Source: a virus
IMG/VR virus record: IMGVR_UViG_3300025030_000074
Span: 1 to 64,000 of that record
Direction: 5' to 3' (one strand)
Length of the DNA: 64,000 nt
The notes beneath the pieces were generated by a model, which saw only the letters and a program-made list of their open reading frames with translations, did no database searches and had not been told where the DNA came from. The position numbers were made by a program, and so were the translations under genes. This document shows, piece after piece, positions 41,804 through 50,724 of the stretch; position 1 is the first letter of the stretch, and each line of letters opens with the position of its first letter.

Positions 41804-41992
41804 ATGCTTAATAAAAACAAAAAACTAAGTTATTCTGATATAATAAGTAAATTTCCAAAAGACAGAATACTTAGTACTTTAAAACAATATATGACATTAA
41901 AATCTACTTTTGGAGAAGATTTACAAAAAACTCCTAAAACCTATATCTGCGAATCATTGGTATCTATATTAAAACAAAAAACAAATGTTTAA
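41804..41992 (+). CDS. Small helical protein
   Basis: 62 residues from ATG 41804, just after the polymerase stop (an earlier in-frame start at 41762 lies inside the polymerase gene and is less likely). KLSYSDIISKFPKDRILSTL, then ICESLVSILKQKTNV. Ends 8 bases inside the next gene. Function unknown. Confidence 0.6.
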   Translation: MLNKNKKLSYSDIISKFPKDRILSTLKQYMTLKSTFGEDLQKTPKTYICESLVSILKQKTNV

Positions 41993-42383
41993 AGTAGGAG
42001 ATATAATTACAATAAAAAGTTTTGAAGAAATACAAGCATGTTCTACAGAAAATTATATGGGTTTTCGCGAGTCTACAGAAGGTTTTTCTGTTTTTTTTGC
42101 TCCCTTAATGTCTGACATTTGTAATTACACTTTTAGAATAGATGAAATTAATGAGCGGGGAAATGCATGTATACATGGCTGGGAAATAGCTCCCTGGATG
42201 GTAAAATATATGGCAACAAAATCAACCATTAAAAGAAAAAGAAAACTAAGAGTAGGAAATAATGTAGAGCATAAGCAAAATGGTGTTTGTACAGTTTTAA
42301 ACTTAATAGGAAAAAAAGTACTACTTCTTACTAATAGTGGAATAACTTTTTTAAGTGAGAGAAATGAAATTAAATTTATTTAA
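41985..42383 (+). CDS. SH3/KOW-like barrel protein (NLIGK family, member 2)
   Basis: 132 residues. N-terminal FKVGDIITIKSFEEIQ and C-terminal LRVGNNVEHKQNGVCTVLN-LIGKKVLLLTNSG, the latter with the same NLIGK turn as the proteins at 39501 and 56352. Suggests gene duplication within this phage. Neighbours are DNA polymerase and the ATP-grasp gene. Function unknown. Confidence 0.62.
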   Translation: MFKVGDIITIKSFEEIQACSTENYMGFRESTEGFSVFFAPLMSDICNYTFRIDEINERGNACIHGWEIAPWMVKYMATKSTIKRKRKLRVGNNVEHKQNGVCTVLNLIGKKVLLLTNSGITFLSERNEIKFI

Positions 42384-42404
42384 TAACCAATTAATACTAA
42401 AACA

Positions 42405-43259
42405 ATGACAAAAGCAAAAAAGTTTACAAATTTTCGTCCTATTGTGAAGTCAAGACATCCTTCTCATAGGGAATTGAGAAAACAGGTATTTGATTTACTA
42501 CCTTTTAGATCAGTAGTAAGATTAGGATCTTCAACTAAGATGAAAGATGACGTCACCTCTGGAGGAAATAGGGTAGAATGTAATACAATAAACGCAATAG
42601 AGACAAGTTCTGATAAGCTTCTTATGAAGGAAACATTTGCAAGCCATCAAATTCTAACTCCTGAATGGTTTCAGGTTGAAGATTTACGTACTACAGGAGG
42701 AGGACTTTTGGAAGAGAAAATTAATGATCTTCCTTATCCTATAATAGCCAAAAGAATTTATGGATCTAGAGGACGAGGACTTAAAAAGATAGAAACTAAA
42801 GAAGAAATGAAAAAGTTTCTTGAAAAAGATAATATTGATGATTACTACTTTGAAAAATATTATACCTATGCAAGAGAATATCGTTTGCATGTTACTCAAG
42901 ATGGATATTTCTATGCTTGTAGGAAAATGTTAAAAGAAGAAACTCCGGAAGATAAAAGATTTTACAGGAATGATTCTAATTGTGTATGGTTTTTAGAATC
43001 AAATTCTGGCTTTGACAAGCCAGTTAACTGGGATAAAATAGTAAAAACATCCGTAGAGGCATTAAAAGCCGTAGAATTAGACATAGGAGCAATAGATGTT
43101 CTGGTTCAAAGTGCTGTAAACTCATCCGGAGACGATAGAATAGATCCCAAATTCCTAATTCTTGAATGTAATTCGGCTCCTAGCTTTGGAGAAGTAACTC
43201 TTGAAAAATATATTAAGGAAATTCCAAAAGTTTTGAGAAAAAAATTCGAAACAGTTTAA
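42405..43259 (+). CDS. ATP-grasp ligase (RimK-like)
   Basis: 284 residues. YPIIAKRIYGSRGRGLKKIE holds the ATP-binding Lys and the small-residue loop, DYYFEKYYTYAREYRLHVT the central strands, and DIGAIDVLVQ then FLILECNSAPSFG the metal-binding Glu and Asn. ATP-grasp enzymes activate a carboxylate as acyl phosphate and join it to an amine. Six bases after its stop a class II amidotransferase starts, so transfer of ammonia or of an amino group is likely. The substrate cannot be told. Confidence 0.85.
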   Translation: MTKAKKFTNFRPIVKSRHPSHRELRKQVFDLLPFRSVVRLGSSTKMKDDVTSGGNRVECNTINAIETSSDKLLMKETFASHQILTPEWFQVEDLRTTGGGLLEEKINDLPYPIIAKRIYGSRGRGLKKIETKEEMKKFLEKDNIDDYYFEKYYTYAREYRLHVTQDGYFYACRKMLKEETPEDKRFYRNDSNCVWFLESNSGFDKPVNWDKIVKTSVEALKAVELDIGAIDVLVQSAVNSSGDDRIDPKFLILECNSAPSFGEVTLEKYIKEIPKVLRKKFETV

Positions 43260-43265
43260 GGATAT

Positions 43266-44477
43266 ATGTGCGGATTAATAGGATTTTCAGGAAAAGAAAA
43301 TTTTAATACTGAAAAAATAGGAATGCTCCTCTTATATAATGATATAAGAGGAGGCCATTCCACAGGAATATGGACTAATGAAAAAGATAATATAGTTGTA
43401 AATACAGGAACCGCAGCAGAAGATTTTTTACCCGACTTTAAGATAAATCCTGCAACCATGTTTATAGGGCATACCAGATTTGCTACTATGGGAGCAAGGT
43501 CTAAGGAAAATGCTCATCCATTTAGATATGGAAACGTAATAGGAGCCCATAATGGTACCATTAATAATTGTAGATTAATATGTACCAAATATGATGTAAA
43601 CTATATAGATGATGTAGATGTAGACAGCCAATCTCTATTTATGCTTTTAGATAAGTTGCAAAATGAAGAGATACTGGAAAAATATAAGGGAGCTGCGGCT
43701 ATCTTATTTACAAGAAGCGATGGAAGCTTATATGCATATAGAGATTCTGAAAGACCTTTATTTAGAGGAGAAACTGATGAAGGAATATATCTGTCTTCTA
43801 TAGAATCAAGTCTAAAAACAATAGGATGCATTAGAATAAAGTCTCTCGCTGAAAATTTTTTATATAAAATTGTAGATGGTAAAATCATAGATACAAAAAA
43901 GATAAACAGAAAGAATATTTTAGAAGAGGAAAAAATACAAGAAGATAATAACTCTTACAATGGATATCCAAATAACTCTTACAATGGATATCCAAATACT
44001 AATACACACAATACTGGGTATTCAAATACTGATACCATAAAACATCATCAAAACTGTTTATGTCAACCCTGCATAACTAAAAGAATGGAAGAAGGCCCAT
44101 CTAGGATAATAGAAAGACCTGGGTTTTTTGGTGTTAAAAATTCTATAGAGCCTTCAAAACTTTTAGGAATGAATGGACGGCCTATAAACGAAAATGAAAA
44201 CGATATAGAAACTCCTTTTCTTGATGATTACATAGAAGATAAAAAAGTAAAAAAGGACCCTACTGTATTAAGAGCAGAAGATTTTAAGGAAATAGAAGCT
44301 CAATATTGGAGTATCCTTGAAAACGTAAGGGAAGGATTAAAGGATATAAAAGAGGGAATACCTTATCTCAATGAATTTAATTTAGAAGATGATAAAAAAG
44401 AATTGCTTATGAAAGTAGAGGAAAGCATTGATTTAGTAGAAGAGGATATTTTTGAGATGTTTAAGCTAAATGAATAA
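43266..44477 (+). CDS. Class II glutamine amidotransferase with extension
   Basis: 403 residues. MCGLIGFSGKE gives the catalytic Cys2; IRGGHSTGIWT, FIGHTRFATMG, AHPFRYGNVIGAHNG are the glutamine-binding strands and the HNG motif of Ntn-type GATases. Residues about 215-260 contain a tandem NNSYNGYP repeat and a Cys pair (CLCQPC), then a charged C-terminal domain that is not part of known GATases. It would release ammonia from glutamine for a neighbour ligase. The stop overlaps the next gene by 8 bases. Confidence 0.88.
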   Translation: MCGLIGFSGKENFNTEKIGMLLLYNDIRGGHSTGIWTNEKDNIVVNTGTAAEDFLPDFKINPATMFIGHTRFATMGARSKENAHPFRYGNVIGAHNGTINNCRLICTKYDVNYIDDVDVDSQSLFMLLDKLQNEEILEKYKGAAAILFTRSDGSLYAYRDSERPLFRGETDEGIYLSSIESSLKTIGCIRIKSLAENFLYKIVDGKIIDTKKINRKNILEEEKIQEDNNSYNGYPNNSYNGYPNTNTHNTGYSNTDTIKHHQNCLCQPCITKRMEEGPSRIIERPGFFGVKNSIEPSKLLGMNGRPINENENDIETPFLDDYIEDKKVKKDPTVLRAEDFKEIEAQYWSILENVREGLKDIKEGIPYLNEFNLEDDKKELLMKVEESIDLVEEDIFEMFKLNE

Positions 44478-46200
44478 AGAGAAAAAAGAAATAAAGTTTG
44501 AAATTGGTGATATAGTAACTTGTAGCAAGGAATCAGATTTAGTATTCGGAGTTACCAATTCAAACATGTCAAAAGGCAAGATAAAAAGTATTGAGGATGA
44601 TAAAACTGTTACTATAGAAGTTTTAGAACATAGATGTCCCATATTTATTGGAAGAATAGAAGACGAAGTACCTTTAAAGTATCTTATTTTAATAGAAAGA
44701 AAGCCAAAAGTAAAAAGAGCTCCTAATGGATATGTCACTCTATACAACGGAGAAATATGCAAAAAGGAAAAGGCCTCTTCTCTAGATGGAAAATACTATA
44801 TTAAGGATGTTTCTATGTTTTGCATAGAGAGTAAATGGTATGGGGTAGATAACCCTTCTATTGCTCTCGATAGGCGTAATAATACCTATACTTTAAAAGG
44901 ATATCTTCAATTAGGAATAGTGGGAATAACCAAAGAAGGAATGCCTGAAAAAGGATATTTTAGTAGGTTAGAAAGTTGTCCTGAAGCGAGATTATATGAA
45001 GGAGGTGGCTATAATCAATATTCTATATTAAGTATGGAAGTGGCAGAACAAAATAAGTTCTGGGAATGTCTAAATTCCGGTTACTTTTATGCAAAAGATA
45101 GAATAAGCGAATACTCTGATCTTCATAAAGCTCAACATATAGATTTTAATCATACTATTTATCCTAATGAAATTGAATCAAAAGTCGATAATTTTCAGTA
45201 TGGAATCCTATCTCCTTCTTACGTAATAACGGAAGGAAAGAGATATTCCTATGGAATCGAAATAGAGACCAGTGCTGGAAGACTTCCTGCACATGCTTAC
45301 TATAAGAAGTTGAATTTAAAATGTGTGCATGATGGAAGCATAACGGGAGGAGAATGGGTCACTGGTATCTTAACAGGAGATTCAGGATTTTTACATCTTA
45401 ATAAAATATGTTGCGAGTTGTCAAAGAGATGTTCAGTAGATGCCAAGTGCGGGTTACATATCCATGTAGGAGGAGCATTATTCAACAAAGAATTTACTGT
45501 TTACTCTTACTTATTAGGAAGAAAGTTAGAAAAAGATTTCTTTTCTATAGTACCCCTATCCAGAAAAGAAAACAGATTTTGCAGAATTTTGCCTTTTTTA
45601 GAAGGACTTTCTGATAATAAAACCTATTTGCATTCGGAAAGTATCGTAAGATATCATGAGAGAATAGAGGAAGACTATTCTAAAATATATTCCTATTTAA
45701 GTGGTGGAAGTCCGGCTTCCTTTAATATGAATAAGAAAAAAAGTAATCCAAATGGAAGATATACTTCTTCTAGATATCATTGGTTAAATCTGGTTACATG
45801 CAACTTCTGTACAAGGCACGAAATTCCCATTGATGTAAATAATATAGACTCCTCTTCAAATATATATACAGTAGAATTAAGACTTCCTAACGCAACTTTG
45901 AGTTATGGGAAGATAAAGTCGTGGATACTAATATTTATGGCCTTTGTGTGGTTTGTTGAAAATAGAAAAAGAGATATTCTGGAAAACAAAGACATAAACC
46001 TGGAATATGTAATAGGAGAAGCTTTTCCCAAAAATGGAAAATTTCTTGTGGAATTTATAAAACTAAGAAAAAAACTATTTAGTGATGAAGAAAATAATGG
46101 TATTAATAATGAAGCTTTTGAATATAGGAAGGAAAATAATGCAAGTTACCCAGAAAAAGTGAGCCAAATAATAGAAAACAATAAGAAAGCATGTGTTTGA
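44470..46200 (+). CDS. Amidoligase (Amidoligase_2-like) with N-terminal barrel
   Basis: 576 residues. Residues 1-75 form an SH3-like unit (FEIGDIVTCSKESDLVFGVT, KGKIKSIEDDKTVTIEVLE). Residues about 75-240 are less clear, with Lys/Trp-rich stretches. From about 258: YGIEIETSAG, CVHDGSITGGEWVTG, KCGLHIHVGGA and later LRLPNATLSYGKIKSWILI, the signature set (GxExE, HDgS, CGLHxHvg) of the amidoligase family related to glutamine synthetase. It overlaps the GATase before and after it, so all are made together. Confidence 0.85.
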   Translation: MNKEKKEIKFEIGDIVTCSKESDLVFGVTNSNMSKGKIKSIEDDKTVTIEVLEHRCPIFIGRIEDEVPLKYLILIERKPKVKRAPNGYVTLYNGEICKKEKASSLDGKYYIKDVSMFCIESKWYGVDNPSIALDRRNNTYTLKGYLQLGIVGITKEGMPEKGYFSRLESCPEARLYEGGGYNQYSILSMEVAEQNKFWECLNSGYFYAKDRISEYSDLHKAQHIDFNHTIYPNEIESKVDNFQYGILSPSYVITEGKRYSYGIEIETSAGRLPAHAYYKKLNLKCVHDGSITGGEWVTGILTGDSGFLHLNKICCELSKRCSVDAKCGLHIHVGGALFNKEFTVYSYLLGRKLEKDFFSIVPLSRKENRFCRILPFLEGLSDNKTYLHSESIVRYHERIEEDYSKIYSYLSGGSPASFNMNKKKSNPNGRYTSSRYHWLNLVTCNFCTRHEIPIDVNNIDSSSNIYTVELRLPNATLSYGKIKSWILIFMAFVWFVENRKRDILENKDINLEYVIGEAFPKNGKFLVEFIKLRKKLFSDEENNGINNEAFEYRKENNASYPEKVSQIIENNKKACV

Positions 46201-46892
46201 TAATTGCAAAAGAATCCGGCAAGGAGCTTAATGAATCTTTGTTTCCGATTATTGAAAGTGCTTCCAAAATGAATCCTGATGGATTGGGATACATGTTAAA
46301 AAGGAAAAACGAAGCGAGAATATTTATAAGAAAAGGATTACTTAAGGATATAGATGTTATTGAAGAACTTAAAATTTCTGATATACTTCCTGATGATGAA
46401 TTAGTCATTCATTTAAGGCAGGCAACTTCTGGATTAGAGGATGAAAATAATTGCCATCCATTTGTAGTAGCCAATGAAGAGAAAGACATCTTACAAAATA
46501 ATTCTTTTGTAACGCTTCCTTGTCTTTCACATAATGGGATATTTAATGATTTTTCTTATCTAGAAGATGCATTTTCTGATACGTATTACTTTATAAAGGA
46601 ATACCTATCTCCAAGAGAAGTTTTATATAATGAAGAAAAATTAAGGTATCTAACAAAACATCTTAGCTGGAACAAACTAGCTATATTATTTCCTCAAAAG
46701 GATAAAAAGATGTTACTATTAGGAAACTTCTTTGAAGAAGGAAACTATAAGGTATCTAATAGAGGATACAGTTATACATCACCTTACTACAAAGAACAGA
46801 TAAACTTTTATGATGAAAAAGAAACCAGAATACTTCCAAAAAGGACTATAGAAGAAGTATATGGAGAAGATTGGCCTTACTACTGTTATTAA
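46191..46892 (+). CDS. Second class II glutamine amidotransferase-like protein
   Basis: 233 residues. MCLIIAKESGKEL provides Cys2; NPDGLGYMLKRKN, LVIHLRQATSGLED and LPCLSHNGIFND are equivalent to the GATase strands and HNG motif. It begins 10 bases inside the amidoligase gene. Compared with the first GATase, the GHTR motif reads HLRQAT. Together with the first enzyme it points to two ammonia-dependent steps, or a paired heteromer. Confidence 0.85.
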   Translation: MCLIIAKESGKELNESLFPIIESASKMNPDGLGYMLKRKNEARIFIRKGLLKDIDVIEELKISDILPDDELVIHLRQATSGLEDENNCHPFVVANEEKDILQNNSFVTLPCLSHNGIFNDFSYLEDAFSDTYYFIKEYLSPREVLYNEEKLRYLTKHLSWNKLAILFPQKDKKMLLLGNFFEEGNYKVSNRGYSYTSPYYKEQINFYDEKETRILPKRTIEEVYGEDWPYYCY

Positions 46893-46928
46893 TCTTAAAA
46901 TTTTAATAAACTCTCAAAATTTAACGAT

Positions 46929-48194
46929 ATGAATATAAACCCATTGGACAACAAGACAAAAGAACAGGATATTGTATTATCCAAATGGGTAGATACCGGC
47001 TGTAAAGGTACCTATTTAGGAGTAACTGCTATTGGAAAATGTAGGTTGGGAGTTATGGCTGCCGGAAACGATATAAAAGCAAGCGATAACTATTGCTTAA
47101 ATAGGAGATGGCTAATAACAACTCCCACTGAAAATTTAAGGGATAACGAATGGGAGAATGAGTTTAAAAAGTGGGGTTATGAAGAAGAGAAAACTAATTG
47201 GGTCAATATAGAATGTATTCAAAGTGCTTGGAAAAGAAAGGGAGAACATTGGAGAGGACTTATAATAGATGAAGTTCATTCCTCTTTAGGTCCCCAATAT
47301 AGAAAACTATTAGAAAACAACACTTTTGACCTCATATTATGTCTTACGGCAACTTTAGACGATGAAGAGAAAATAGAGTTTTTATCAAAATATGCTCCAA
47401 TATTCTATAGCACCAGTATAGAAAGAGCAAGAAATCTTGATATAGTATCTGATTTTAAGCTGTATAACCTTTCTGTTCAACCAAGTAAAGAGGAAATAGA
47501 AGAATATATAAAAGCAGATAATAAATATAATAAGTATATTACTACTTTTGATGATGGAACTCCTGGAGGAGCCTTTAGAATAGCTAAAATGTGTCTAAAT
47601 ATTAATTTTGCAAAAAATTGGGCATCTAAGATAAAAGGAGATTATTGGATAGTACATCAACATGCTCAACAGGTTTTTGAAGCAATAAGAGAAAGGAAAC
47701 ATATTTGTTATAATGCAGAAGGAAAACTTGATGCCGTAAAAAAGATTTCTGAGAAATTTCCTAGTCATAAAACTATCATATTTTCAGAGTCAATAGACTT
47801 TGCCGAAAGGGTTAAAAATGGCTTAGGAGACAAATGTGTACTTTTTCATTCTAAAATGCCAAATAAGGCACGAAAGAGCTCTTTAGACGAATTTTCTTTG
47901 CCTAAGGGTAGTATAACTACCATTTCAACCGTAAAGGCCTTAAATGCAGGATTTAATGTTCCTTCTTGTAATTTGGGTATTATTACCTCTGGAAGTAGTA
48001 AATCCTTAGACCTTTTTCAAAGATTGGGAAGAACTTTAAGATGGGAAGAAGGAAAAAGAGCCATTTTTATCCAATTATATCTTAACCTAGAATGTAAAGA
48101 TATTATATCACAAGATAGAAAGTGGACTAAAAGACGAAGTAAAGAAGTAAAAAATGTTGAATGGATTAGTAATATTGAACAAATTGTTGAATAA
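46929..48194 (+). CDS. SF2 helicase
   Basis: 421 residues. A modified Walker A (GVTAIGKCRLGVMAA) at about residue 32-46, DEVH box (LIIDEVHSSLG, about 114), LCLTATLDDEE (motif III), and a second RecA domain with IIFSESIDFAERVKNGLG, TVKALNAGFNVPS and FQRLGRTLRW (motifs IV-VI). Typical of the UvsW/type III-restriction-like phage helicases that act on branched DNA. Located ahead of the DnaB-like helicase. Walker A differs from GxGKT, so ATPase strength is open. Confidence 0.9.
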   Translation: MNINPLDNKTKEQDIVLSKWVDTGCKGTYLGVTAIGKCRLGVMAAGNDIKASDNYCLNRRWLITTPTENLRDNEWENEFKKWGYEEEKTNWVNIECIQSAWKRKGEHWRGLIIDEVHSSLGPQYRKLLENNTFDLILCLTATLDDEEKIEFLSKYAPIFYSTSIERARNLDIVSDFKLYNLSVQPSKEEIEEYIKADNKYNKYITTFDDGTPGGAFRIAKMCLNINFAKNWASKIKGDYWIVHQHAQQVFEAIRERKHICYNAEGKLDAVKKISEKFPSHKTIIFSESIDFAERVKNGLGDKCVLFHSKMPNKARKSSLDEFSLPKGSITTISTVKALNAGFNVPSCNLGIITSGSSKSLDLFQRLGRTLRWEEGKRAIFIQLYLNLECKDIISQDRKWTKRRSKEVKNVEWISNIEQIVE

Positions 48195-48195
48195 C

Positions 48196-48507
48196 ATGAA
48201 TGAATTATTTGAAGAGCTTATAGCGCATTATCCTAAAGTTACACCAAATGGAAGGAAACTTCATGGAAACAGGGCTGCTTGCAGAGAGAAATATGACAAA
48301 ATACTCAAAGCAAAACCTTCTATTCATAAGTTTATATTAAGATGTATTGAAGAAGAGCATCTGCAAAGAATGCAGTATTTGAACCAAAACTTCTGGAAAA
48401 TGCTGCAAACATATCTAAATCAAAGAGGTTGGGAACTTTATGAAGATGATGTCAATAAAAAGGATGCTAAAAAGGAAAAAAGTCTTCCCGGAGAGAAGTT
48501 TGCATGA
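48196..48507 (+). CDS. Small helical protein between helicases
   Basis: 103 residues from ATG 48196, directly after the helicase stop (an upstream ATG at 48154 lies within it). LHGNRAACREKYDKILKAKP, EEEHLQRMQYLNQNFWKMLQ, mostly helix with basic patches. Its stop overlaps the next gene by 4 bases. A helicase loader or accessory role would fit the position, without motif support. Confidence 0.65.
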   Translation: MNELFEELIAHYPKVTPNGRKLHGNRAACREKYDKILKAKPSIHKFILRCIEEEHLQRMQYLNQNFWKMLQTYLNQRGWELYEDDVNKKDAKKEKSLPGEKFA

Positions 48508-49400
48508 AATATCAACCTATAGCAGAGGTAGTAAATGAATCTCTTTCCTACATAGAGGACAGAAGTTCAAGAAAGATTGTTCCTCTAAAGACAAGGTGGA
48601 AAAAGTTTAATGACTTAATTGATGGAGGTATGGAATGGGGAAATCTATATACTTTGGCAGGAATATCTGGATCCGGCAAGTCTGCTTTTGCTAACTTGCT
48701 GGAGACAGACTTATTTGACTTAAATCCAAAGGAAAAATTTAAGGTATTATCCTTTAACTTTGAAATGGCTGCATATAGACAAATACTTAGAAAATTTTCA
48801 AACAAGGTAAAAAGAACTGTAGGAGAATTGAAGAGTTCTAATTATACTATTTCAAAAGAGGAAATGGATACGCTGTATCATATAGGAAAGGAAATTTCTC
48901 TTTATGACATTAGCTATATAGATGTGCCAGAAAAAGTAGGACAGGTAAAGAGTTCAATATTAGATTTCCAAAAAGATAATCCTAGTCATAGAATATTTAT
49001 TATACTAGATCATTCTAGGTTAGCAAGAAAAAATAATTCTCAAACGGAACAAGGAATGTTGGATGAAATGTGTAATATGTTTACCGAGATAAAAAAAAGG
49101 CTAGGATGCTCTATTCTATTGCTATCACAGTTGAATAGAGAGATAGAATCAAGAAGTTCTACTCCTTCTATGCACTACCCGGTTCGTTCTGACCTGTTTG
49201 GCTCGGACAGTCTCTACCAACATTCCGACTATGTTTTTGTAATTCATCGCCCAGATGCAATCGGAATCAGATATTACGGACCAGATAGGATTGATGCTAT
49301 AGATAGAATCTTTTTGCATACTTTAAAAAACAGGGATGGAGATACTAAAATAATAACAATGACAAATGGATTGAAATATAATTTAATTGAAGAAGAATAA
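48504..49400 (+). CDS. DnaB-like replicative helicase (RecA core only)
   Basis: 298 residues. Walker A is GISGSGKSAFANL (about residues 52-64), Walker B IFIILDHSRL, then a CSILLLSQLNREIESR strand and YPVRSDLFGSDSLYQHSDY with VFVIHRP, the DnaB/SF4 motif order. The N-terminal primase-interacting domain of bacterial DnaB is missing, as in several phage helicases. Works at the fork with the primase at 51643 and the family A polymerase. Confidence 0.9.
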   Translation: MKYQPIAEVVNESLSYIEDRSSRKIVPLKTRWKKFNDLIDGGMEWGNLYTLAGISGSGKSAFANLLETDLFDLNPKEKFKVLSFNFEMAAYRQILRKFSNKVKRTVGELKSSNYTISKEEMDTLYHIGKEISLYDISYIDVPEKVGQVKSSILDFQKDNPSHRIFIILDHSRLARKNNSQTEQGMLDEMCNMFTEIKKRLGCSILLLSQLNREIESRSSTPSMHYPVRSDLFGSDSLYQHSDYVFVIHRPDAIGIRYYGPDRIDAIDRIFLHTLKNRDGDTKIITMTNGLKYNLIEEE

Positions 49401-49414
49401 GAAGAAAATAACAA

Positions 49415-50086
49415 ATGGCAACTTTAGTGATGGTCGTAGGTTCAAGTGGAACAGGTAAGACAACCTCTGCAAGAACTCTAGATCCAAAAAAAACCTTTTT
49501 CATAAACTGTGACCAAAAAGATCTTCCTTTCAAAGGATGGATAAGTAGTTACTCAAAAGAAAAAGGAAACTATGCCTCAACTTCCAATACGGAAGAGATA
49601 AAGGATGTACTCAGAGACATAGTTAAAAATAAAAAGGGTACAGAAACAATAGTCATAGATACTCTTAATAGAATTATGACCGATAAAGTCATGAAAGAAA
49701 GAGGTATAACAGGTTTTCAAAAGTGGACTGATTTATCGGGATGTATATATGACTTAATTTCAATAGTAAACAAACAACTACCAGAATACCTTACGGTATT
49801 TGCTCTTTTTCATGAGGAGGCATATTACAGTGATGATGGAATAAAGATAAGAAGAATTGCAACCGAAGGAAAACAGCTTAGTAGAATGTCTATAGAATCA
49901 ATGGGTTCTATAGTTTTGTTTACAACAGTGAAACATTCTGGAAAAGGAGAACCTAATAAATATAATCTTCAAACCCAAACAGATGGACAATCTACTGCTA
50001 AAAGTCCTATGGGGATGTTTGACAACTTCGAAATACCAAATGATTTTCAGGAGGTATTAGAGAAAATAGAGCAGTTTAAAAAATAA
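49415..50086 (+). CDS. Sak4-like RecA-fold recombination ATPase
   Basis: 223 residues. Walker A VVGSSGTGKTTSARTL at residues 6-21, Walker B ETIVIDTLNRI (about 87), and LTVFALFHEEAYY then IKIRRIATEGKQLSRMSIES in the core, as in Sak4/AAA24-type single-strand annealing or recombinase proteins. Directly followed by an SSB gene, the usual partner. With the exonuclease at 53861 it would drive phage recombination. Confidence 0.85.
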   Translation: MATLVMVVGSSGTGKTTSARTLDPKKTFFINCDQKDLPFKGWISSYSKEKGNYASTSNTEEIKDVLRDIVKNKKGTETIVIDTLNRIMTDKVMKERGITGFQKWTDLSGCIYDLISIVNKQLPEYLTVFALFHEEAYYSDDGIKIRRIATEGKQLSRMSIESMGSIVLFTTVKHSGKGEPNKYNLQTQTDGQSTAKSPMGMFDNFEIPNDFQEVLEKIEQFKK

Positions 50087-50091
50087 AATTA

Positions 50092-50625
50092 ATGAGTTTA
50101 AAAATAAATTTTAAAGGTGTAGAAAACACCACAAAGGGAACTAGGCTTCCTTTTGGAATTAATGAAGTTACTATAACAGGGATAGAATTTAGCAAAGAAG
50201 ACTGGGAAGGAACTCCTTACGTAGCAGTAACTTTTGTAAATGATGAAGGAGAATTAACAGAAAAATTCTATTTATCAACAGCAGCACTTCCCCGATTAAA
50301 ACATTTGCTAGTAGCATTAGAAGCAGATGAAAGTATAATATCGGGAGAAGTTACAGAAAAACAATTAGAGACAATAACGACTGGAAAGAAAGTAAGAATA
50401 AAAGTCACTGGAAGAGAGTATAAGAATTCAGAAGGATTGGTAAAAGTGGCAAGGCAACTTGATTTTAGTGGATTTGCAGAACCAGTCACAGTTTCCAAAG
50501 AAGATTCTAAATTAAGGTTTAGCAAGGATAGGTTTATAAAAACCTTAACCGGGTACTACAGAGGGGAGGTGGCTGAAGCCAATCATACTCCAACTACTGT
50601 AGAGGCTGATACCGCACCTTGGTAA
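50092..50625 (+). CDS. Single-stranded DNA-binding protein
   Basis: 177 residues. An OB-fold-like core (LPFGINEVTITGIEFSKED, YVAVTFVNDEGEL, GKKVRIKVTGREYKNSEGL) is followed by a tail that ends EADTAPW, an acidic tail with final aromatic residue, as in SSB tails that recruit partners. It lies 5 bases after the Sak4-like gene, a partnership common in phages. An intrinsic terminator follows. Confidence 0.82.
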   Translation: MSLKINFKGVENTTKGTRLPFGINEVTITGIEFSKEDWEGTPYVAVTFVNDEGELTEKFYLSTAALPRLKHLLVALEADESIISGEVTEKQLETITTGKKVRIKVTGREYKNSEGLVKVARQLDFSGFAEPVTVSKEDSKLRFSKDRFIKTLTGYYRGEVAEANHTPTTVEADTAPW

Positions 50626-50680
50626 GTTTTTTCATGTTTTTTAGTTTTGGTTTGTTAGTGGTTAGTTAATTCTATAAATA

Positions 50681-50708
50681 GGAGAGAAGAAAAACTTCTC
50701 TCCTTTTA
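50681..50708 (+). terminator. Intrinsic terminator
   Basis: GGAGAGAAG (50681-50689) pairs perfectly with CTTCTCTCC (50695-50703) over AAAAA, followed by TTTTA. It closes the recombination operon about 55 bases after the SSB stop. Confidence 0.85.
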
Positions 50709-50724
50709 TATTAAAACGTATAAA

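Noticed and set aside
48154-48195. Earlier start for the 103-residue gene between helicases
   Set aside because: It overlaps the helicase end; the ATG at 48196 follows the stop immediately.
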